Assembly (NCBI RefSeq): GCF_019049625.1
Contig: NZ_JAFMOY010000133.1
Span: forward strand, 186,001 to 250,000
Reading direction: 5' to 3'
From: Rahnella ecdela
GTDB lineage: Bacteria; Pseudomonadota; Gammaproteobacteria; Enterobacterales; Enterobacteriaceae
Length of the DNA stretch: 64,000 nt
Of this stretch, positions 39,517 through 49,592 are shown piece by piece (the first letter of the stretch is position 1; every line of letters begins with the position of its first letter). The notes beneath the pieces are model-generated. The model saw only the letters and a program-made list of their open reading frames with translations, searched no databases and had not been told where the DNA came from. The position numbers were made by a program, and so were the translations under genes.

Positions 39517-39547
39517 AGGCAGATTTTGCTTGATACAAAATCTGCCT
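39517..39547. other. Perfect hairpin in the clpP-clpX spacer
   Basis: 12-bp perfect arms AGGCAGATTTTG / CAAAATCTGCCT with a 7-base loop. No U run follows on the minus strand, so it is not a standard terminator; it may attenuate or process the clpPX transcript. Confidence 0.6.
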
Positions 39548-39602
39548 TTGAGACGTCCGTATGAGTATAACTATAGACCATCAGCCCGGCAGAAATAAGC
39601 CG

Positions 39603-40226
39603 TCAGGCGCGATGGGTAAATACGGAATCCACTAATCCGTACTGTACAGCCTCATCAGCAGACAGGAAACGGTCACGCTCAGTGTCACGCTCTATTTCTT
39701 CAAGAGTTTTGCCCGTATGTTTCGCCATCAGCTCATTCATACGTGATTTTACTTTCAGAATTTCTTTCGCGTGGATCTCAATGTCCGTCGCCTGGCCCTG
39801 GAAACCGCCCAGTGGCTGGTGGATCATTACGCGTGAGTTTGGCAGACAGAAGCGTTTGCCTTCTGCGCCAGCGGTCAACAGGAATGCCCCCATTGAACAC
39901 GCCTGCCCCATACAAATGGTGCTGACGTCCGGTTTGATGAACTGCATGGTGTCATAAATCGACATACCGGCAGTGATCACGCCACCCGGCGAGTTAATAT
40001 AAAGGTAGATGTCCTTTTCCGGACTTTCTGCTTCCAGGAACAGCATCTGGGCAACAATCAGGTTAGCCATATGGTCTTCCACCTGACCGGTCAGGAAGAT
40101 GATGCGTTCCTTAAGCAGACGGGAGAAGATGTCGTATGAACGTTCGCCCCGTGAAGTTTGCTCAACCACCATGGGTACCAACGCCATGTTTGGTGCAAAT
40201 TGCTCTCTTTCACCACTGTATGACAT
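39603..40226 (-). CDS. clpP: ATP-dependent Clp protease proteolytic subunit ClpP
   Basis: 207 residues as in E. coli, including an N-terminal propeptide ([15 protein letters not shown], cleaved before LVPMVVE). The Ser-His-Asp triad is visible: Ser in [11 protein letters not shown], His in [12 protein letters not shown], Asp in [12 protein letters not shown]. It forms the double heptamer served by ClpX and ClpA. A sigma-32-type promoter lies about 160 bases upstream. Confidence 0.98.
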   Translation of the reverse strand: MSYSGEREQFAPNMALVPMVVEQTSRGERSYDIFSRLLKERIIFLTGQVEDHMANLIVAQMLFLEAESPEKDIYLYINSPGGVITAGMSIYDTMQFIKPDVSTICMGQACSMGAFLLTAGAEGKRFCLPNSRVMIHQPLGGFQGQATDIEIHAKEILKVKSRMNELMAKHTGKTLEEIERDTERDRFLSADEAVQYGLVDSVFTHRA

Positions 40227-40385
40227 AACCGTCTCCTAATAGATTCTGTTTGGCGCTCTTTAAACCGATTCTACTTGAGATAGGCACACATGACTATGCT
40301 CAAGCGGACAAGTCGCCATTTACACGCCTGACGGTCGTTATCAGTCAGATTTTAACTACAAATTTACCTGGGTTCGTTCTTATCA

Positions 40386-40413
40386 ATTGGGGGATTTAGC
40401 CCCTTTTTTCAAG
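40386..40413 (-). promoter_or_regulatory. Sigma-32 heat-shock promoter of clpP
   Basis: On the minus strand CTTGAA, 14 bases, CCCCCAAT fit the sigma-32 consensus. The GGGG...CCCCC in the spacer and -10 could also pair as a small hairpin. It lies in the 415-base gap between tig and clpP, where I see only this promoter and the tig terminator. Confidence 0.75.
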
Positions 40414-40568
40414 CCTGCAGGAATATTTCTTTTTCTCACGCCGTCCAAAACCCTGCAAAAGCCATTCTGGATGAGGTCTGAGTGAGGTTTCTACGTGGGC
40501 TGTGCCTTATAGTGATAAATATAGTGCAAAAACAACAGTCAAAAACAACAATATCCGATTTTAAACAA

Positions 40569-40599
40569 ATAAAAAGCCCGCAGTAAAAACTGCGGGCTT
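40569..40599 (-). terminator. Terminator of tig
   Basis: 10-bp stem AAGCCCGCAG / CTGCGGGCTT; minus-strand TTTTTATTTG follows. 43 bases after the tig stop. Confidence 0.88.
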
Positions 40600-40641
40600 A
40601 AGAAGCGAACCTGCTAACAGGTTCAGCAACGTGCAATAGAC

Positions 40642-41946
40642 TTATGCAGGTTGAGTCTGGTTCATCAGCTCAGTAAAGGTAGTGGCTTTTTCAGTCACTT
40701 TCGCTTTAGACAACAAAGTTTCGACCGCTTGTTCTTCCAGCGCGACGTTACGCATGTTGTTCATCAGCTCTTTGTTTTTGCTGTAGAACTCAACAACTTC
40801 TTGTGGATCTTCGTACGCAGAAGCCATTTCTTCGATCAGCGCTTTAACGCGATCTTCGTCAGCTTTCAGTTCGTGCTGGCTGATGACTTCGCCCAGCAGC
40901 AGACCGACAACTACGCGACGTTTAGCTTGCTCTTCGAACAACTCACGTGGCAGTTCCAGCGCTTGTTTTTCGTTGCCGCCGAAACGTTGTGCAGCCTGAC
41001 GACGCAGAACGTCTACTTCGCCGTCGATCAGTGCAGCTGGCACGTCGATTTCGTTAGCGCTGACCAGACCGTCGATTGCCTGAGTTTTGATGCGGTTACG
41101 AACAGCACCTTTCAGCTCGCGTTCCATGTTTTTACGCACTTCAGCACGCAGACCTTCAACAGAACCATCAGCCACGCCGAAACGTTTGATGAATTCTGGC
41201 GTCAGTTCTGGCAGTTCGCGCTCTTCAACTTTCTTCAGAGTGATCACGAACTTAGCTGCTTTACCTTTCAGGTTTTCAGCGTGGTAATCTTCCGGGAAGT
41301 TCACGTCGATAGTGAATTCTTCACCGGCTTTGTGACCGACCAGACCTTCTTCGAAGCCTGGGATCATGCGGCCCTGGCCCATAGCCAGTACGAAATCAGA
41401 GGCTTTGCCGCCTTCGAAATCTTCACCGTCGATAGAACCGGAGAAATCAACAGTTACGCGATCTTCAGCAGTGACTGCAGCGTCAGTTTCTTTCCAGTCA
41501 GCCTGTTGCTTACGCAGAGTTTCCAGCATGGTATCAACATCAGCGTCGTTAACTTCAACAACAGGTTTTTCAACTTCGATGTTTTCCAGATCTTTCAGCT
41601 CAACTTCCGGGTACACTTCGAATTCTACGGAGAAATTGAAGTCTTCACCTTGCTTGTACTCACCTGGGATATAGTTAGGTGCGCCAGCCGGATTGATTTT
41701 TTCTTTGATGATCGCATCAACGAAATTGCGTTGCATCAGATCACCCAGCACGTCCTGACGTACTGATGCGCCGTAACGCTGTTCGATGATGTGGCTTGGT
41801 ACTTTGCCTTTACGGAAGCCGTCAATTCGTACTTTTTTAGAGACGTTGATCAGTTCACTGCTCACTGCTTTTTCAATGCTTTCAGCAGGAACAGTAATCG
41901 TTACGCGGCGCCCAAGGCCTTGAGTGGTTTCAACAGAAACTTGCAT
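40642..41946 (-). CDS. tig: Trigger factor
   Basis: 434 residues (E. coli 432). The ribosome-binding domain carries the signature GFRKGKVP (about residues 43-50) that contacts L23. An FKBP-type prolyl isomerase domain occupies about 160-245 ([19 protein letters not shown]), and the C-terminal arms make the chaperone cradle. It binds nascent chains at the ribosome exit. GAGGTAAC precedes the ATG. Its leader can form a long hairpin followed by a U tract close to the ribosome binding site. Confidence 0.98.
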   Translation of the reverse strand: MQVSVETTQGLGRRVTITVPAESIEKAVSSELINVSKKVRIDGFRKGKVPSHIIEQRYGASVRQDVLGDLMQRNFVDAIIKEKINPAGAPNYIPGEYKQGEDFNFSVEFEVYPEVELKDLENIEVEKPVVEVNDADVDTMLETLRKQQADWKETDAAVTAEDRVTVDFSGSIDGEDFEGGKASDFVLAMGQGRMIPGFEEGLVGHKAGEEFTIDVNFPEDYHAENLKGKAAKFVITLKKVEERELPELTPEFIKRFGVADGSVEGLRAEVRKNMERELKGAVRNRIKTQAIDGLVSANEIDVPAALIDGEVDVLRRQAAQRFGGNEKQALELPRELFEEQAKRRVVVGLLLGEVISQHELKADEDRVKALIEEMASAYEDPQEVVEFYSKNKELMNNMRNVALEEQAVETLLSKAKVTEKATTFTELMNQTQPA

Positions 41947-41987
41947 CTTGTTACCTCAAAAAAAAATCACAGTGCTCGGTCAACTCC

Positions 41988-42050
41988 AGAAGTCGTTCTC
42001 AAGATGAGAAGCAGCATCGAGTGCGCGAACTTACCTTGAAAACGACTTCT
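41988..42050 (-). other. Long hairpin in the tig leader region
   Basis: Minus-strand arms AGAAGTCGTT(TT)CAAG and CTTG(AG)AACGACTTCT enclose about 31 bases. A run of nine or more T lies between it and the tig ribosome binding site. The 446-base bolA-tig gap otherwise contains the bolA terminator and presumed tig promoter elements that I could not fix by eye. Confidence 0.5.
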
Positions 42051-42264
42051 AAGAACCGGGACAGTTCTGTATCAGAACGTAGCCCTGTATTCGAGAGCGT
42101 CCGAAACCATTCCGGAAAAATTAGACGCGACATTATAGCGACGCAGACGCATTGAGTCGAGGACGGTATCTGTTACGCGGGAGGAAACTCACACGGGAAT
42201 CGATCCTTCGAAAAAAGCGGTCTTTGCAAAGGCAGTTCGCCTTGCCGTCTGTCCGTCAGAAGAA

Positions 42265-42290
42265 AAACAAAAACGGCCCGCGGGCCGTTT
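42265..42290 (-). terminator. Terminator of bolA
   Basis: Perfect palindrome AAACGGCCCG/CGGGCCGTTT; on the minus strand it is followed by TTGTTTTTC. It lies 102 bases after the bolA stop. Confidence 0.75.
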
Positions 42291-42392
42291 CTTGAAATTC
42301 GTATCTACTAATACCGCATCTGATAAGGAAAGTTCCAGTCTTACCGTCTCAAACACCGATATTTATGCCTTTTGTGAATCAAATCGTGACGA

Positions 42393-42707
42393 TCACGCCA
42401 TTGTGCCCGCACCGCGACAAGGTGGAGAAGCAGGAACTGTATCCTGCAAACCTTCCCATTCTTTCAAGGTGTAGGTATGGAGTGCCAGTGCATGAACACT
42501 GCCGGCCAGCTCTTCCGTTAATCTTCCATAGATTGCACGATGACGCGCCAGGAAACGCTCGCCGATAAACTTATCGGACACCATCACGACTTTAAAATGG
42601 CTCTCGGAGCCTGCCGGGACATTATGACGATAACTTTCGTCAGTCACTTCCAGAAACGCAGGTTCGAATGCTTCAACTAATTTTGCTTCTATTTGCTCAC
42701 GAATCAT
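42393..42707 (-). CDS. bolA: DNA-binding/iron-sulfur-linked regulator BolA
   Basis: 104 residues from [33 protein letters not shown] precedes the ATG, and the longer frame at 42800 is rejected. It has a class II KH-like fold with the conserved [21 protein letters not shown] helix-turn-helix-like segment and invariant His residues. BolA acts as a stress and stationary-phase regulator of morphology genes and binds monothiol glutaredoxin with a 2Fe-2S cluster. It is divergent from yajG; the 341-base gap between them holds both promoters and a short GGGTG/CACCC hairpin near 42890. Confidence 0.95.
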   Translation of the reverse strand: MIREQIEAKLVEAFEPAFLEVTDESYRHNVPAGSESHFKVVMVSDKFIGERFLARHRAIYGRLTEELAGSVHALALHTYTLKEWEGLQDTVPASPPCRGAGTMA

Positions 42708-43048
42708 AGCAATCTCCTTACACCGCATCAGCTGAGAACTGCGTCTGTCTGGTACATCGGTCTCTCTATAATGATAGGCTGCTTTCAGGACTCTATGCAT
42801 GCAAGAACAATAAATTTCTGCTGCAATTGATAAAAACGCCGCTCAGCCTGTCAAAGCTGATTCTGTCAAAGAATGTGGTACTTCGCCACGGGTGATAACA
42901 CCCATCCGCGGCTTTACTGCGACTTTGCTTAAAAAAAGCGCAAAAAACACGTTTTCCGGATTTTTGGGACTTCCCCCGGAAAATGGCAATGTTATGATGT
43001 CGGCAAAATTTTGAGCACTATTCCCTTATTAATATTGAGAAAATACAC

Positions 43049-43627
43049 ATGCTAAAGAAAATTATTTTCCCTGTTCTAGCGATGCTGATGCTGGCCGGTT
43101 GCGCCACCAGCACTAACACGCTGGACGTTTCTCCGAAAATTGTTCTGCCTTCACAGGATCCTACCCTTCAGGGCATCACCATCAGCATCAACGGTGCTGA
43201 CCAGCGTCAGGATCAGGCACTGGCGAAAGTTAACCGTGACGGTCAGCTGATTTCCCTGACGCCTTCCCGTGACCTGCGTTTCCTGTTACAGGAATCGCTG
43301 GAGAAACAAATGACTGCCCGTGGTTACATGGTCGGTGCTGACGGCGCGGTAGATCTGCAAATCGTCGTGAACAATCTGTATGCCGATGTTCAGGAAGGTA
43401 ACCTGCGTTACAACATCACCACCAAAGCCGATATCTCTATCATCGCAACGGCTAAAAATGGCAGCAAGCAGGTGAAAAACTACCGCTCGACGTACAATGT
43501 TCAGGGCGCACTGTCTGCAACCAATGCGAAAATCACCAATGCGGTTAACACCACACTGGGCGATGTCATCAGCGACATGGCGTCAGACACCAGCATCAGT
43601 GACTTCATCAAAGCCAACGCGCGATAA
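43049..43627 (+). CDS. yajG: Lipoprotein YajG
   Basis: 192 residues, as in E. coli. The lipobox LMLAGC puts the acylated Cys at 18; the next residue is Ala, so outer-membrane sorting is expected. The remainder is a DUF-type YajG domain (LRFLLQESLEKQMTARGYMV) of alternating strands and helices. Function is unknown. ampG follows after 146 bases, and the two are always neighbours in enterobacteria; a hairpin between them suggests partial uncoupling. Confidence 0.92.
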   Translation: MLKKIIFPVLAMLMLAGCATSTNTLDVSPKIVLPSQDPTLQGITISINGADQRQDQALAKVNRDGQLISLTPSRDLRFLLQESLEKQMTARGYMVGADGAVDLQIVVNNLYADVQEGNLRYNITTKADISIIATAKNGSKQVKNYRSTYNVQGALSATNAKITNAVNTTLGDVISDMASDTSISDFIKANAR

Positions 43628-43650
43628 GTTTCTGCTGTTAGAGTGAACAC

Positions 43651-43682
43651 TTCTGCCCGGCGAGTCCGGGCAGAATGCTTTC
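43651..43682 (+). terminator. Hairpin after yajG
   Basis: 10-bp perfect stem TTCTGCCCGG / CCGGGCAGAA with a 5-base loop followed by TGCTTTCT. The U tract is poor, so ampG read-through is likely. Confidence 0.5.
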
Positions 43683-43773
43683 TGAGGCAAGTGATTGCCT
43701 TTCCCGATAAGCATCCCTTCCTTTATTATGCGTATGCGTCACTCTCTCACCGGTTCGCAGGAACAGAATTTTA

Positions 43774-45252
43774 ATGAAAGGTCAGTACTTCAAGATTTTC
43801 ACGCAGCGTAATACCGTCATTTTACTGCTTCTGGGCTTTGCTTCCGGTTTACCGCTAGCGCTGACCTCCGGCACGTTGCAGGCGTGGATGACGGTGGAAA
43901 ACGTTGATCTGAAAACGATCGGGATTTTCTCGCTGGTCGGCCAGGCTTACGTTTTCAAATTCCTCTGGTCACCGATGATGGATCGCTACACGCCTTCTTT
44001 CCTCGGGCGCAGACGTGGCTGGCTGATACTGACCCAACTTCTTCTGGTGGCGGCGATTTTCGCGATGGGATTTATGGATCCCTCGAAAGATTTATTCTGG
44101 CTGGCGTCACTGGCGGTATTGATTGCCTTCGCTTCGGCGTCTCAGGACATCGTGTTCGACGCCTATAAAACCGATTTGTTACCCCCGGAAGAGCGCGGGA
44201 ACGGCGCCGCGGTTTCCGTACTTGGCTACCGGCTGGCGATGCTGGTCTCCGGCGGGCTGGCATTATGGTTGGCAGATCGCTATCTCGGCTGGCAGCACAT
44301 GTACTGGCTGATGGCGGGTCTGATGCTGGCAGGCGTTGTTGCCACCCTGCTGTCGCCGGAGCCTGAGAACTCGCAACCGGCACCGCGCACTCTTGAAATG
44401 GCGGTCGTCGCGCCGCTGAAAGACTTTTTTGGCCGTAACAACGCCTGGCTGATTTTGCTGCTCATCGTGATGTACAAAATGGGCGATGCCTTCGCGGGAA
44501 GCCTGAGCACCACATTTTTGATACGTGGTGTCGGGTTTGACGCCGGTGAAGTCGGGCTGGTGAATAAAACACTTGGTCTGACCGCCACAATTTTCGGCGC
44601 ACTGTTTGGCGGGATGCTGATGCAGCGCCTGAGCCTGTTCCGCGCGCTGATGCTGTTCGGGATTTTGCAGGCAGTATCAAATGCGGGTTACTGGATCCTT
44701 GCCGTTACAGATAAAGATTTAATCACCATGGGCACGGCGATTTTCTTTGAAAATCTGTGCGGGGGCATGGGAACCGCAGCCTTTGTCGCGCTGCTGATGA
44801 CATTGTGCAACCGCTCATTTTCGGCCACCCAGTTTGCCCTGCTCTCAGCGCTTTCAGCCGTGGGGCGTGTGTATGTCGGCCCGATTGCCGGATGGTTTGT
44901 TGAAGCCTACGGCTGGCCGTGGTTTTATCTTTTCTCAATTGTGGCGGCCGTTCCCGGTCTGTTGCTGCTGGCTGTTTGCAGACAGACACTGGAATACACG
45001 CAAAATACTGACAGTTTCCTGCCACGCATTCACTTTGCGAAATCCTACCGCTGGGCGCTGCGTTGCCTGCTGACGGGGAGCGTGCTGCTGATCCTCTGGC
45101 TTGTCACACTGATTGCGGACAGTACCGGCTGGGCTTCGTGGCAAGGGCTGGCAACGATATTGCTGGAAACGGGTGCATTTATTTGCCTGACTGGTGTTAT
45201 TTTAGGCAGCCTGCTCGACTTTTTATCTTTGCGCCGTACCGCACGTTCATGA
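43774..45252 (+). CDS. ampG: Muropeptide permease AmpG
   Basis: 492-residue MFS transporter (E. coli 491) with about 14 membrane segments. The start MKGQYFKIFTQRNTVILLLL and the first loop FASGLPLALTSGTLQAWM are diagnostic. It imports N-acetylglucosaminyl-1,6-anhydromuropeptides from the periplasm for cell-wall recycling, and so supplies the AmpR inducing signal where ampC exists. No ampC/ampR is seen in this window. It is downstream of yajG. Confidence 0.96.
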   Translation: MKGQYFKIFTQRNTVILLLLGFASGLPLALTSGTLQAWMTVENVDLKTIGIFSLVGQAYVFKFLWSPMMDRYTPSFLGRRRGWLILTQLLLVAAIFAMGFMDPSKDLFWLASLAVLIAFASASQDIVFDAYKTDLLPPEERGNGAAVSVLGYRLAMLVSGGLALWLADRYLGWQHMYWLMAGLMLAGVVATLLSPEPENSQPAPRTLEMAVVAPLKDFFGRNNAWLILLLIVMYKMGDAFAGSLSTTFLIRGVGFDAGEVGLVNKTLGLTATIFGALFGGMLMQRLSLFRALMLFGILQAVSNAGYWILAVTDKDLITMGTAIFFENLCGGMGTAAFVALLMTLCNRSFSATQFALLSALSAVGRVYVGPIAGWFVEAYGWPWFYLFSIVAAVPGLLLLAVCRQTLEYTQNTDSFLPRIHFAKSYRWALRCLLTGSVLLILWLVTLIADSTGWASWQGLATILLETGAFICLTGVILGSLLDFLSLRRTARS

Positions 45253-45257
45253 TTTAA

Positions 45258-45283
45258 CGCCATTCATATGAAAATGAGTGGCG
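45258..45283 (+). terminator. Hairpin after ampG
   Basis: Arms CGCCATTCAT / ATGAGTGGCG (one mismatch), followed by CATTTCATTT. A weak intrinsic terminator candidate. Confidence 0.45.
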
Positions 45284-45398
45284 CATTTCATTTAACAACT
45301 GATCAATAAACATCACTCAATAATTTAAATTCAGAAAAAAGAATATTTCGCTGGATAATTTTTCTCGCTCGTTTTTTGTTGATTTTATTTCACTCGTT

Positions 45399-45426
45399 TT
45401 AAACATTAATTTAACATTAATTAAAC
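45399..45426. promoter_or_regulatory. Putative ArcA-binding direct repeats upstream of cyoA
   Basis: On the minus strand TTAATGTTAAA is followed directly by TTAATGTTTAA, an 11-base direct repeat. This periodicity and composition are typical of ArcA-P boxes (GTTAATTAAATGT type). ArcA repression of cyo at low oxygen is well established in E. coli. Confidence 0.6.
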
Positions 45427-45535
45427 CTATCGATCAGATATCGGCCGACAATAATAATCAGAAAATCTGTCACCCCTTGTTTTTCATCACTATAGAAAAA
45501 AATCCATACGCAACATATTGTTGCCCACTGTAAAT

Positions 45536-45552
45536 TGTCACGATCCGTGACA
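45536..45552. promoter_or_regulatory. Palindrome TGTCACG-ATC-CGTGACA upstream of cyoA
   Basis: Perfect 17-base dyad in the 434-base ampG-cyoA gap. The regulator is unknown to me. A second dyad with the same TGTCA/TGACA halves lies 41 bases downstream, centre to centre. Confidence 0.6.
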
Positions 45553-45572
45553 TGTGTGACTGCGTTAACATA

Positions 45573-45597
45573 AAGTGTCAACAGCGGCTTGACACTT
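45573..45597. promoter_or_regulatory. Palindrome AAGTGTCAA-N7-TTGACACTT overlapping the cyo -35
   Basis: Perfect 9-base arms around CAGCGGC. Its right arm contains TTGACA, which also serves as the likely -35 element, so a bound protein should affect RNA polymerase directly. Confidence 0.65.
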
Positions 45598-45616
45598 GTT
45601 TAAGCGTGTTTACAGT
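45589..45616 (+). promoter_or_regulatory. Probable sigma-70 promoter of cyoABCDE
   Basis: TTGACA (45589-45594), 16-base spacer, TACAGT (45611-45616), 70 bases before the cyoA start. Confidence 0.6.
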
Positions 45617-45686
45617 CCTGCAACCTTCCCGTAAAATGCCCGCACACCTGAAGCGACAATAGAGCCCTAGTTATTGAGGTCGTTAG

Positions 45687-46646
45687 ATGAGACTTAAGAA
45701 ATACAATAAAAGTATTGGGATGTTGTCCTTATTTGCTTCCGCGTTATTGTTGAGCGGTTGCAATACGGCATTGATGGATCCCAAGGGAGCAATTGGACTC
45801 GAGCAGAGAACGCTGATTTTAACCGCTATCGGTTTAATGCTGATCGTTGTTATACCAGTTATTATCATGGCGTTTGCCTTTGCGTGGAAGTATCGTGCTT
45901 CCAACACAAAAGCAAAATACAGTCCTGATTGGTCCCACTCCAACAAAATTGAAGCCGTCGTCTGGACAGTTCCAATTATTATCATTGCCATCCTGGCAAC
46001 GATTACCTGGAAAACCACCCACTCGCTTGATCCGTTCAAGCCTATCGTGTCTGACGAAAAACCGATGACGGTTGAAGTCGTTTCTCTGGACTGGAAATGG
46101 TTGTTCATTTATCCGGAACAGGGCATCGCCACCGTTAACGAACTCGTCATTCCTAAAGATGTGCCGGTTCAGTTCAAAGTCACTTCAGACTCTGTGATGA
46201 ACTCGTTCTTTATTCCTCAGTTAGGCGGGCAGATTTATGCGATGGCCGGTATGCAGACTCAGTTGCACTTGATTGCAAATGAAGCCGGTACCTATAAGGG
46301 CATCTCAGCAAGCTTCAGCGGCCGCGGCTTCTCTGGCATGAAGTTCAACACGATTGCGACTCCAACCCGTGCCGATTTCGACACCTGGGTAGCGAAAGTG
46401 AAAAGCGCACCGAACCAGCTGGCAACCACTGATGACTTCAACAAACTGGCTGCACAGAGCATCGACAACCCGGTCGAATACTTCTCTGTTGCAAAACCTG
46501 GTTTGTTCAAAGAAATCATTGGCAAATACTCCATGCATGACATGAAGGCAGCGCCAGAAGGTCACACCATGCCAATGCCAGCCGGCAGTGACATGAAAGG
46601 CATGGATATGGGTGAACAGTCTCACGCAGCCGGAGCCGAGGAATAA
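45687..46646 (+). CDS. cyoA: Cytochrome bo3 ubiquinol oxidase subunit II
   Basis: 319 residues (E. coli 315). It is a lipoprotein: lipobox LLLSGC gives Cys25. Two membrane helices (about 45-70 and 90-110, [20 protein letters not shown] and [17 protein letters not shown]) precede a periplasmic cupredoxin domain that has lost the CuA ligands, as expected for a quinol oxidase. The tail is Met/His-rich ([21 protein letters not shown]). First gene of cyoABCDE, the main terminal oxidase at high oxygen, pumping protons. Confidence 0.97.
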   Translation: MRLKKYNKSIGMLSLFASALLLSGCNTALMDPKGAIGLEQRTLILTAIGLMLIVVIPVIIMAFAFAWKYRASNTKAKYSPDWSHSNKIEAVVWTVPIIIIAILATITWKTTHSLDPFKPIVSDEKPMTVEVVSLDWKWLFIYPEQGIATVNELVIPKDVPVQFKVTSDSVMNSFFIPQLGGQIYAMAGMQTQLHLIANEAGTYKGISASFSGRGFSGMKFNTIATPTRADFDTWVAKVKSAPNQLATTDDFNKLAAQSIDNPVEYFSVAKPGLFKEIIGKYSMHDMKAAPEGHTMPMPAGSDMKGMDMGEQSHAAGAEE

Positions 46647-46649
46647 ACG

Positions 46650-48641
46650 ATGTTCGGAAAATTAACGCTTGATTCGGTTCCGTACCATGAACCGATTATC
46701 ATGGTCACAGTTGCCGCGATTATCATTGGTGGCCTGGCAGTAGTTGCCGGCATCACCTATTTCGGTAAGTGGAAGTATCTGTGGTCCGAGTGGCTGACGT
46801 CTGTCGACCACAAAAAATTAGGTATCATGTACATCATTCTGGCTTTCGTCATGCTTCTGCGTGGCTTTGCCGATGCCATCATGATGCGTAGCCAGCAGGT
46901 TCTTGCTTCTGCAGGTGAACCGGGCTTCCTGCCACCTCATCACTACGACCAAATCTTTACCGCGCACGGCGTCATCATGATCTTCTTCATGGCGATGCCT
47001 TTCGTAATCGGTCTGATGAACGTGGTTGTTCCTTTGCAAATCGGTGCGCGCGACGTTGCGTTCCCGTTCCTGAACAACGTGAGCTTCTGGTTTACCGCTG
47101 CTGCTGTCGTGCTTATCAACATCTCTCTGGGTGTTGGCGAGTTCGCACAAACCGGTTGGTTGGCCTATCCGCCTCTGTCAGGTAAGGAATACAGTCCGGG
47201 GGTCGGGGTAGATTATTGGATCTGGAGTCTCCAGATATCCGGTATTGGTACCTTGCTTACCGGTGTTAACTTCTTTGCGACCATCCTGAAGATGCGCGCT
47301 CCTGGTATGCCGCTGATGAAAATGCCGGTATTTACCTGGGCCGCACTGTGCACCAACGTGTTGATTATCGTGTCCTTCCCGATTCTGACCGTGACCATTG
47401 CACTGCTGACTTTAGACCGTTATCTGGGCACCCATTTCTTCACGAATGATATGGGCGGCAACATGATGATGTACATCAACCTGATTTGGGCCTGGGGCCA
47501 TCCGGAAGTGTACATTTTGGTTCTGCCAGTATTTGGTGTGTTCTCGGAAGTTACCGCAACCTTCTCCAAAAAACGTCTGTTCGGTTACACCTCGCTGGTA
47601 TGGGCAACCATCGCCATCACCGTGTTGTCGTTCGTCGTTTGGCTGCACCACTTCTTCACCATGGGTTCAGGCGCTAACGTCAATGCCTTCTTCGGCATCA
47701 TGACGATGATCATTTCTATCCCGACAGGGGTAAAAATCTTCAACTGGCTGTTCACCATGTATCAGGGCCGTATCACGCTGAATGCTGCGATGCTGTGGAC
47801 CGTTGGCTTCATCGTCACCTTCTCTGTGGGTGGTATGACCGGTGTTCTGCTGGCGGTTCCGGGTGCTGACTTCGTGCTGCACAACAGTCTGTTCCTGATA
47901 GCCCACTTCCATAACGTGATTATCGGTGGTGTGGTCTTCGGTTGCTTCGCTGGTCTGACTTACTGGTTCCCTAAATCCTTCGGCTTCACGCTGAACGAAA
48001 AATGGGGTGTGCGTTCATTCTGGTTCTGGATCATCGGCTTCTTCGTTGCGTTCATGCCACTGTATGCACTGGGCTTCATGGGTATGACCCGTCGTGTCAG
48101 CCAGAACATCGATCCTGAGTTCCACCCGCTGCTGGTTGTTGCGGCATGCGGTGCTGCGCTGATTGCTATTGGTATCCTCTGCCAGCTGATCATGATCTTC
48201 GTCTCTGTTCGCGACCGCGACCAGAACCGTGATCTGACCGGTGACCCGTGGGGTGCTCGTACTCTGGAGTGGTCAACCTCTTCTCCTCCTCCGTTCTATA
48301 ACTTCGCTATCGTGCCGCAAATTCACGACCGTGATGAGTTCTGGGACATGAAAGAGAAAGGCACTGCTTACAAACAGCCTGCTAAATATGAACCGATTCA
48401 TATGCCACGTAACAGCGGCGCCGGTTTCATCATCGCTATGCTGAGTCTGGTTTGTGGTTTCGCATTAATCTGGGATATCTGGTGGCTGGCAGCAGTGAGC
48501 TTCATTGCCCTGGCTGCTACCTGGATTGCGAAAAGCTTCGACGAAGATGTTGATTACTACGTGCCAGTTGAAGAAGTGGAACGTATTGAGAACCAACATT
48601 ATGAACAAATCCGTAAAGCAGGTGTGAAACATGGCAACTGA
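46650..48641 (+). CDS. cyoB: Cytochrome bo3 ubiquinol oxidase subunit I
   Basis: 663 residues, same as E. coli. It is the haem-copper catalytic subunit. The CuB/haem region contains [14 protein letters not shown] with the His-Tyr cross-link and [10 protein letters not shown] with two CuB histidines; [12 protein letters not shown] holds the haem-o3 and haem-b ligands. The quinol-site residues near the N-terminus ([16 protein letters not shown]) are conserved. Starts three bases after cyoA and overlaps cyoC by 11 bases. Confidence 0.98.
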   Translation: MFGKLTLDSVPYHEPIIMVTVAAIIIGGLAVVAGITYFGKWKYLWSEWLTSVDHKKLGIMYIILAFVMLLRGFADAIMMRSQQVLASAGEPGFLPPHHYDQIFTAHGVIMIFFMAMPFVIGLMNVVVPLQIGARDVAFPFLNNVSFWFTAAAVVLINISLGVGEFAQTGWLAYPPLSGKEYSPGVGVDYWIWSLQISGIGTLLTGVNFFATILKMRAPGMPLMKMPVFTWAALCTNVLIIVSFPILTVTIALLTLDRYLGTHFFTNDMGGNMMMYINLIWAWGHPEVYILVLPVFGVFSEVTATFSKKRLFGYTSLVWATIAITVLSFVVWLHHFFTMGSGANVNAFFGIMTMIISIPTGVKIFNWLFTMYQGRITLNAAMLWTVGFIVTFSVGGMTGVLLAVPGADFVLHNSLFLIAHFHNVIIGGVVFGCFAGLTYWFPKSFGFTLNEKWGVRSFWFWIIGFFVAFMPLYALGFMGMTRRVSQNIDPEFHPLLVVAACGAALIAIGILCQLIMIFVSVRDRDQNRDLTGDPWGARTLEWSTSSPPPFYNFAIVPQIHDRDEFWDMKEKGTAYKQPAKYEPIHMPRNSGAGFIIAMLSLVCGFALIWDIWWLAAVSFIALAATWIAKSFDEDVDYYVPVEEVERIENQHYEQIRKAGVKHGN

Positions 48642-49245
48642 TACTCTGACTCACCACGATGAGGCCCATGCTGAACATGGGCACCACGACGCAGGTGCAA
48701 CCAAAGTCTTCGGCTTCTGGATCTACCTGATGAGTGACTGCATCTTGTTTGCGAGCCTGTTCGCAACATATGCAGTACTGGTAAACGGGACCGCTGGCGG
48801 TCCCTCTGGTAAAGACATTTTTGAACTGCCGTTCGTGCTGGTAGAAACCTTCTGCCTGCTGTTCAGTAGTATCACTTACGGCTTTGCAATGCTGGCCATG
48901 AACAAGGGTAACAAAGCAGGCGTTAACGGCTGGTTGTTCCTGACATTCCTGTTCGGTTTAGGCTTCATCGGGATGGAACTCTATGAATTCCATCACCTGA
49001 TTGCTGAAGGCTATGGCCCGCAGCGCAGTGGTTTCCTGTCTGGCTTCTTTGCGCTGGTCGCCACCCACGGTCTGCACGTGACCTGTGGTCTGATTTGGAT
49101 CCTGACTATGATGGTTCAGGTTTCACGTCGCGGTCTGACTGAAGTCAACAAAACCCGTCTGATGTGTCTGAGCCTGTTCTGGCACTTCCTGGACGTGGTG
49201 TGGATCTGCGTGTTTACCGTTGTTTATCTGATGGGAGCGATGTAA
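48631..49245 (+). CDS. cyoC: Cytochrome bo3 ubiquinol oxidase subunit III
   Basis: 204 residues (E. coli 204), five membrane spans, His-rich N-terminus ([16 protein letters not shown]). The conserved [19 protein letters not shown] and [13 protein letters not shown] segments of haem-copper oxidase subunit III are present. It stabilises subunit I. Its stop overlaps the cyoD start (TAATG). Confidence 0.97.
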   Translation: MATDTLTHHDEAHAEHGHHDAGATKVFGFWIYLMSDCILFASLFATYAVLVNGTAGGPSGKDIFELPFVLVETFCLLFSSITYGFAMLAMNKGNKAGVNGWLFLTFLFGLGFIGMELYEFHHLIAEGYGPQRSGFLSGFFALVATHGLHVTCGLIWILTMMVQVSRRGLTEVNKTRLMCLSLFWHFLDVVWICVFTVVYLMGAM

Positions 49246-49577
49246 TGAGTCATTCTGCTACTTCCCATGGTGGCGCAAGCCACGGCAGCCTGAAGTCATA
49301 CGCTATTGGCTTCATCTTGTCGGTTATCCTGACGGTGATCCCGTTTGCCATGGTCATGACCGACACGGCTTCACATTCACTGATCCTGGGTACCGTGGTT
49401 GCTTCCGCAATCATCCAGATCGTTGTCCATCTGGTGTTCTTCCTGCACATGAATACGTCGTCGGAAGAGCGCTGGAACCTGGTGGCACTTCTGTTCACCG
49501 CTGTGATTATCTTTATCGTCGTTGTGGGCTCATTGTGGATTATGTATAACCTCAACCTCAATATGATGGTCAGTTAA
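49245..49577 (+). CDS. cyoD: Cytochrome bo3 ubiquinol oxidase subunit IV
   Basis: 110 residues (E. coli 109) starting [20 protein letters not shown], with three membrane spans. It is needed for assembly of the copper site in subunit I. The start at 49245 overlaps the cyoC stop by one base; an earlier in-frame ATG inside cyoC is rejected. Confidence 0.97.
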   Translation: MSHSATSHGGASHGSLKSYAIGFILSVILTVIPFAMVMTDTASHSLILGTVVASAIIQIVVHLVFFLHMNTSSEERWNLVALLFTAVIIFIVVVGSLWIMYNLNLNMMVS

Positions 49578-49592
49578 AGAGCCGAGCTGCAC

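Noticed and set aside
40651-41766. 371-codon open frame opposite tig
   Set aside because: Antisense shadow of trigger factor, Phe-rich with no recognisable domain.
43774-45252. ampG as part of a beta-lactamase induction locus
   Set aside because: No ampC, ampR or ampD occurs in the window; ampG here is the ordinary core gene.
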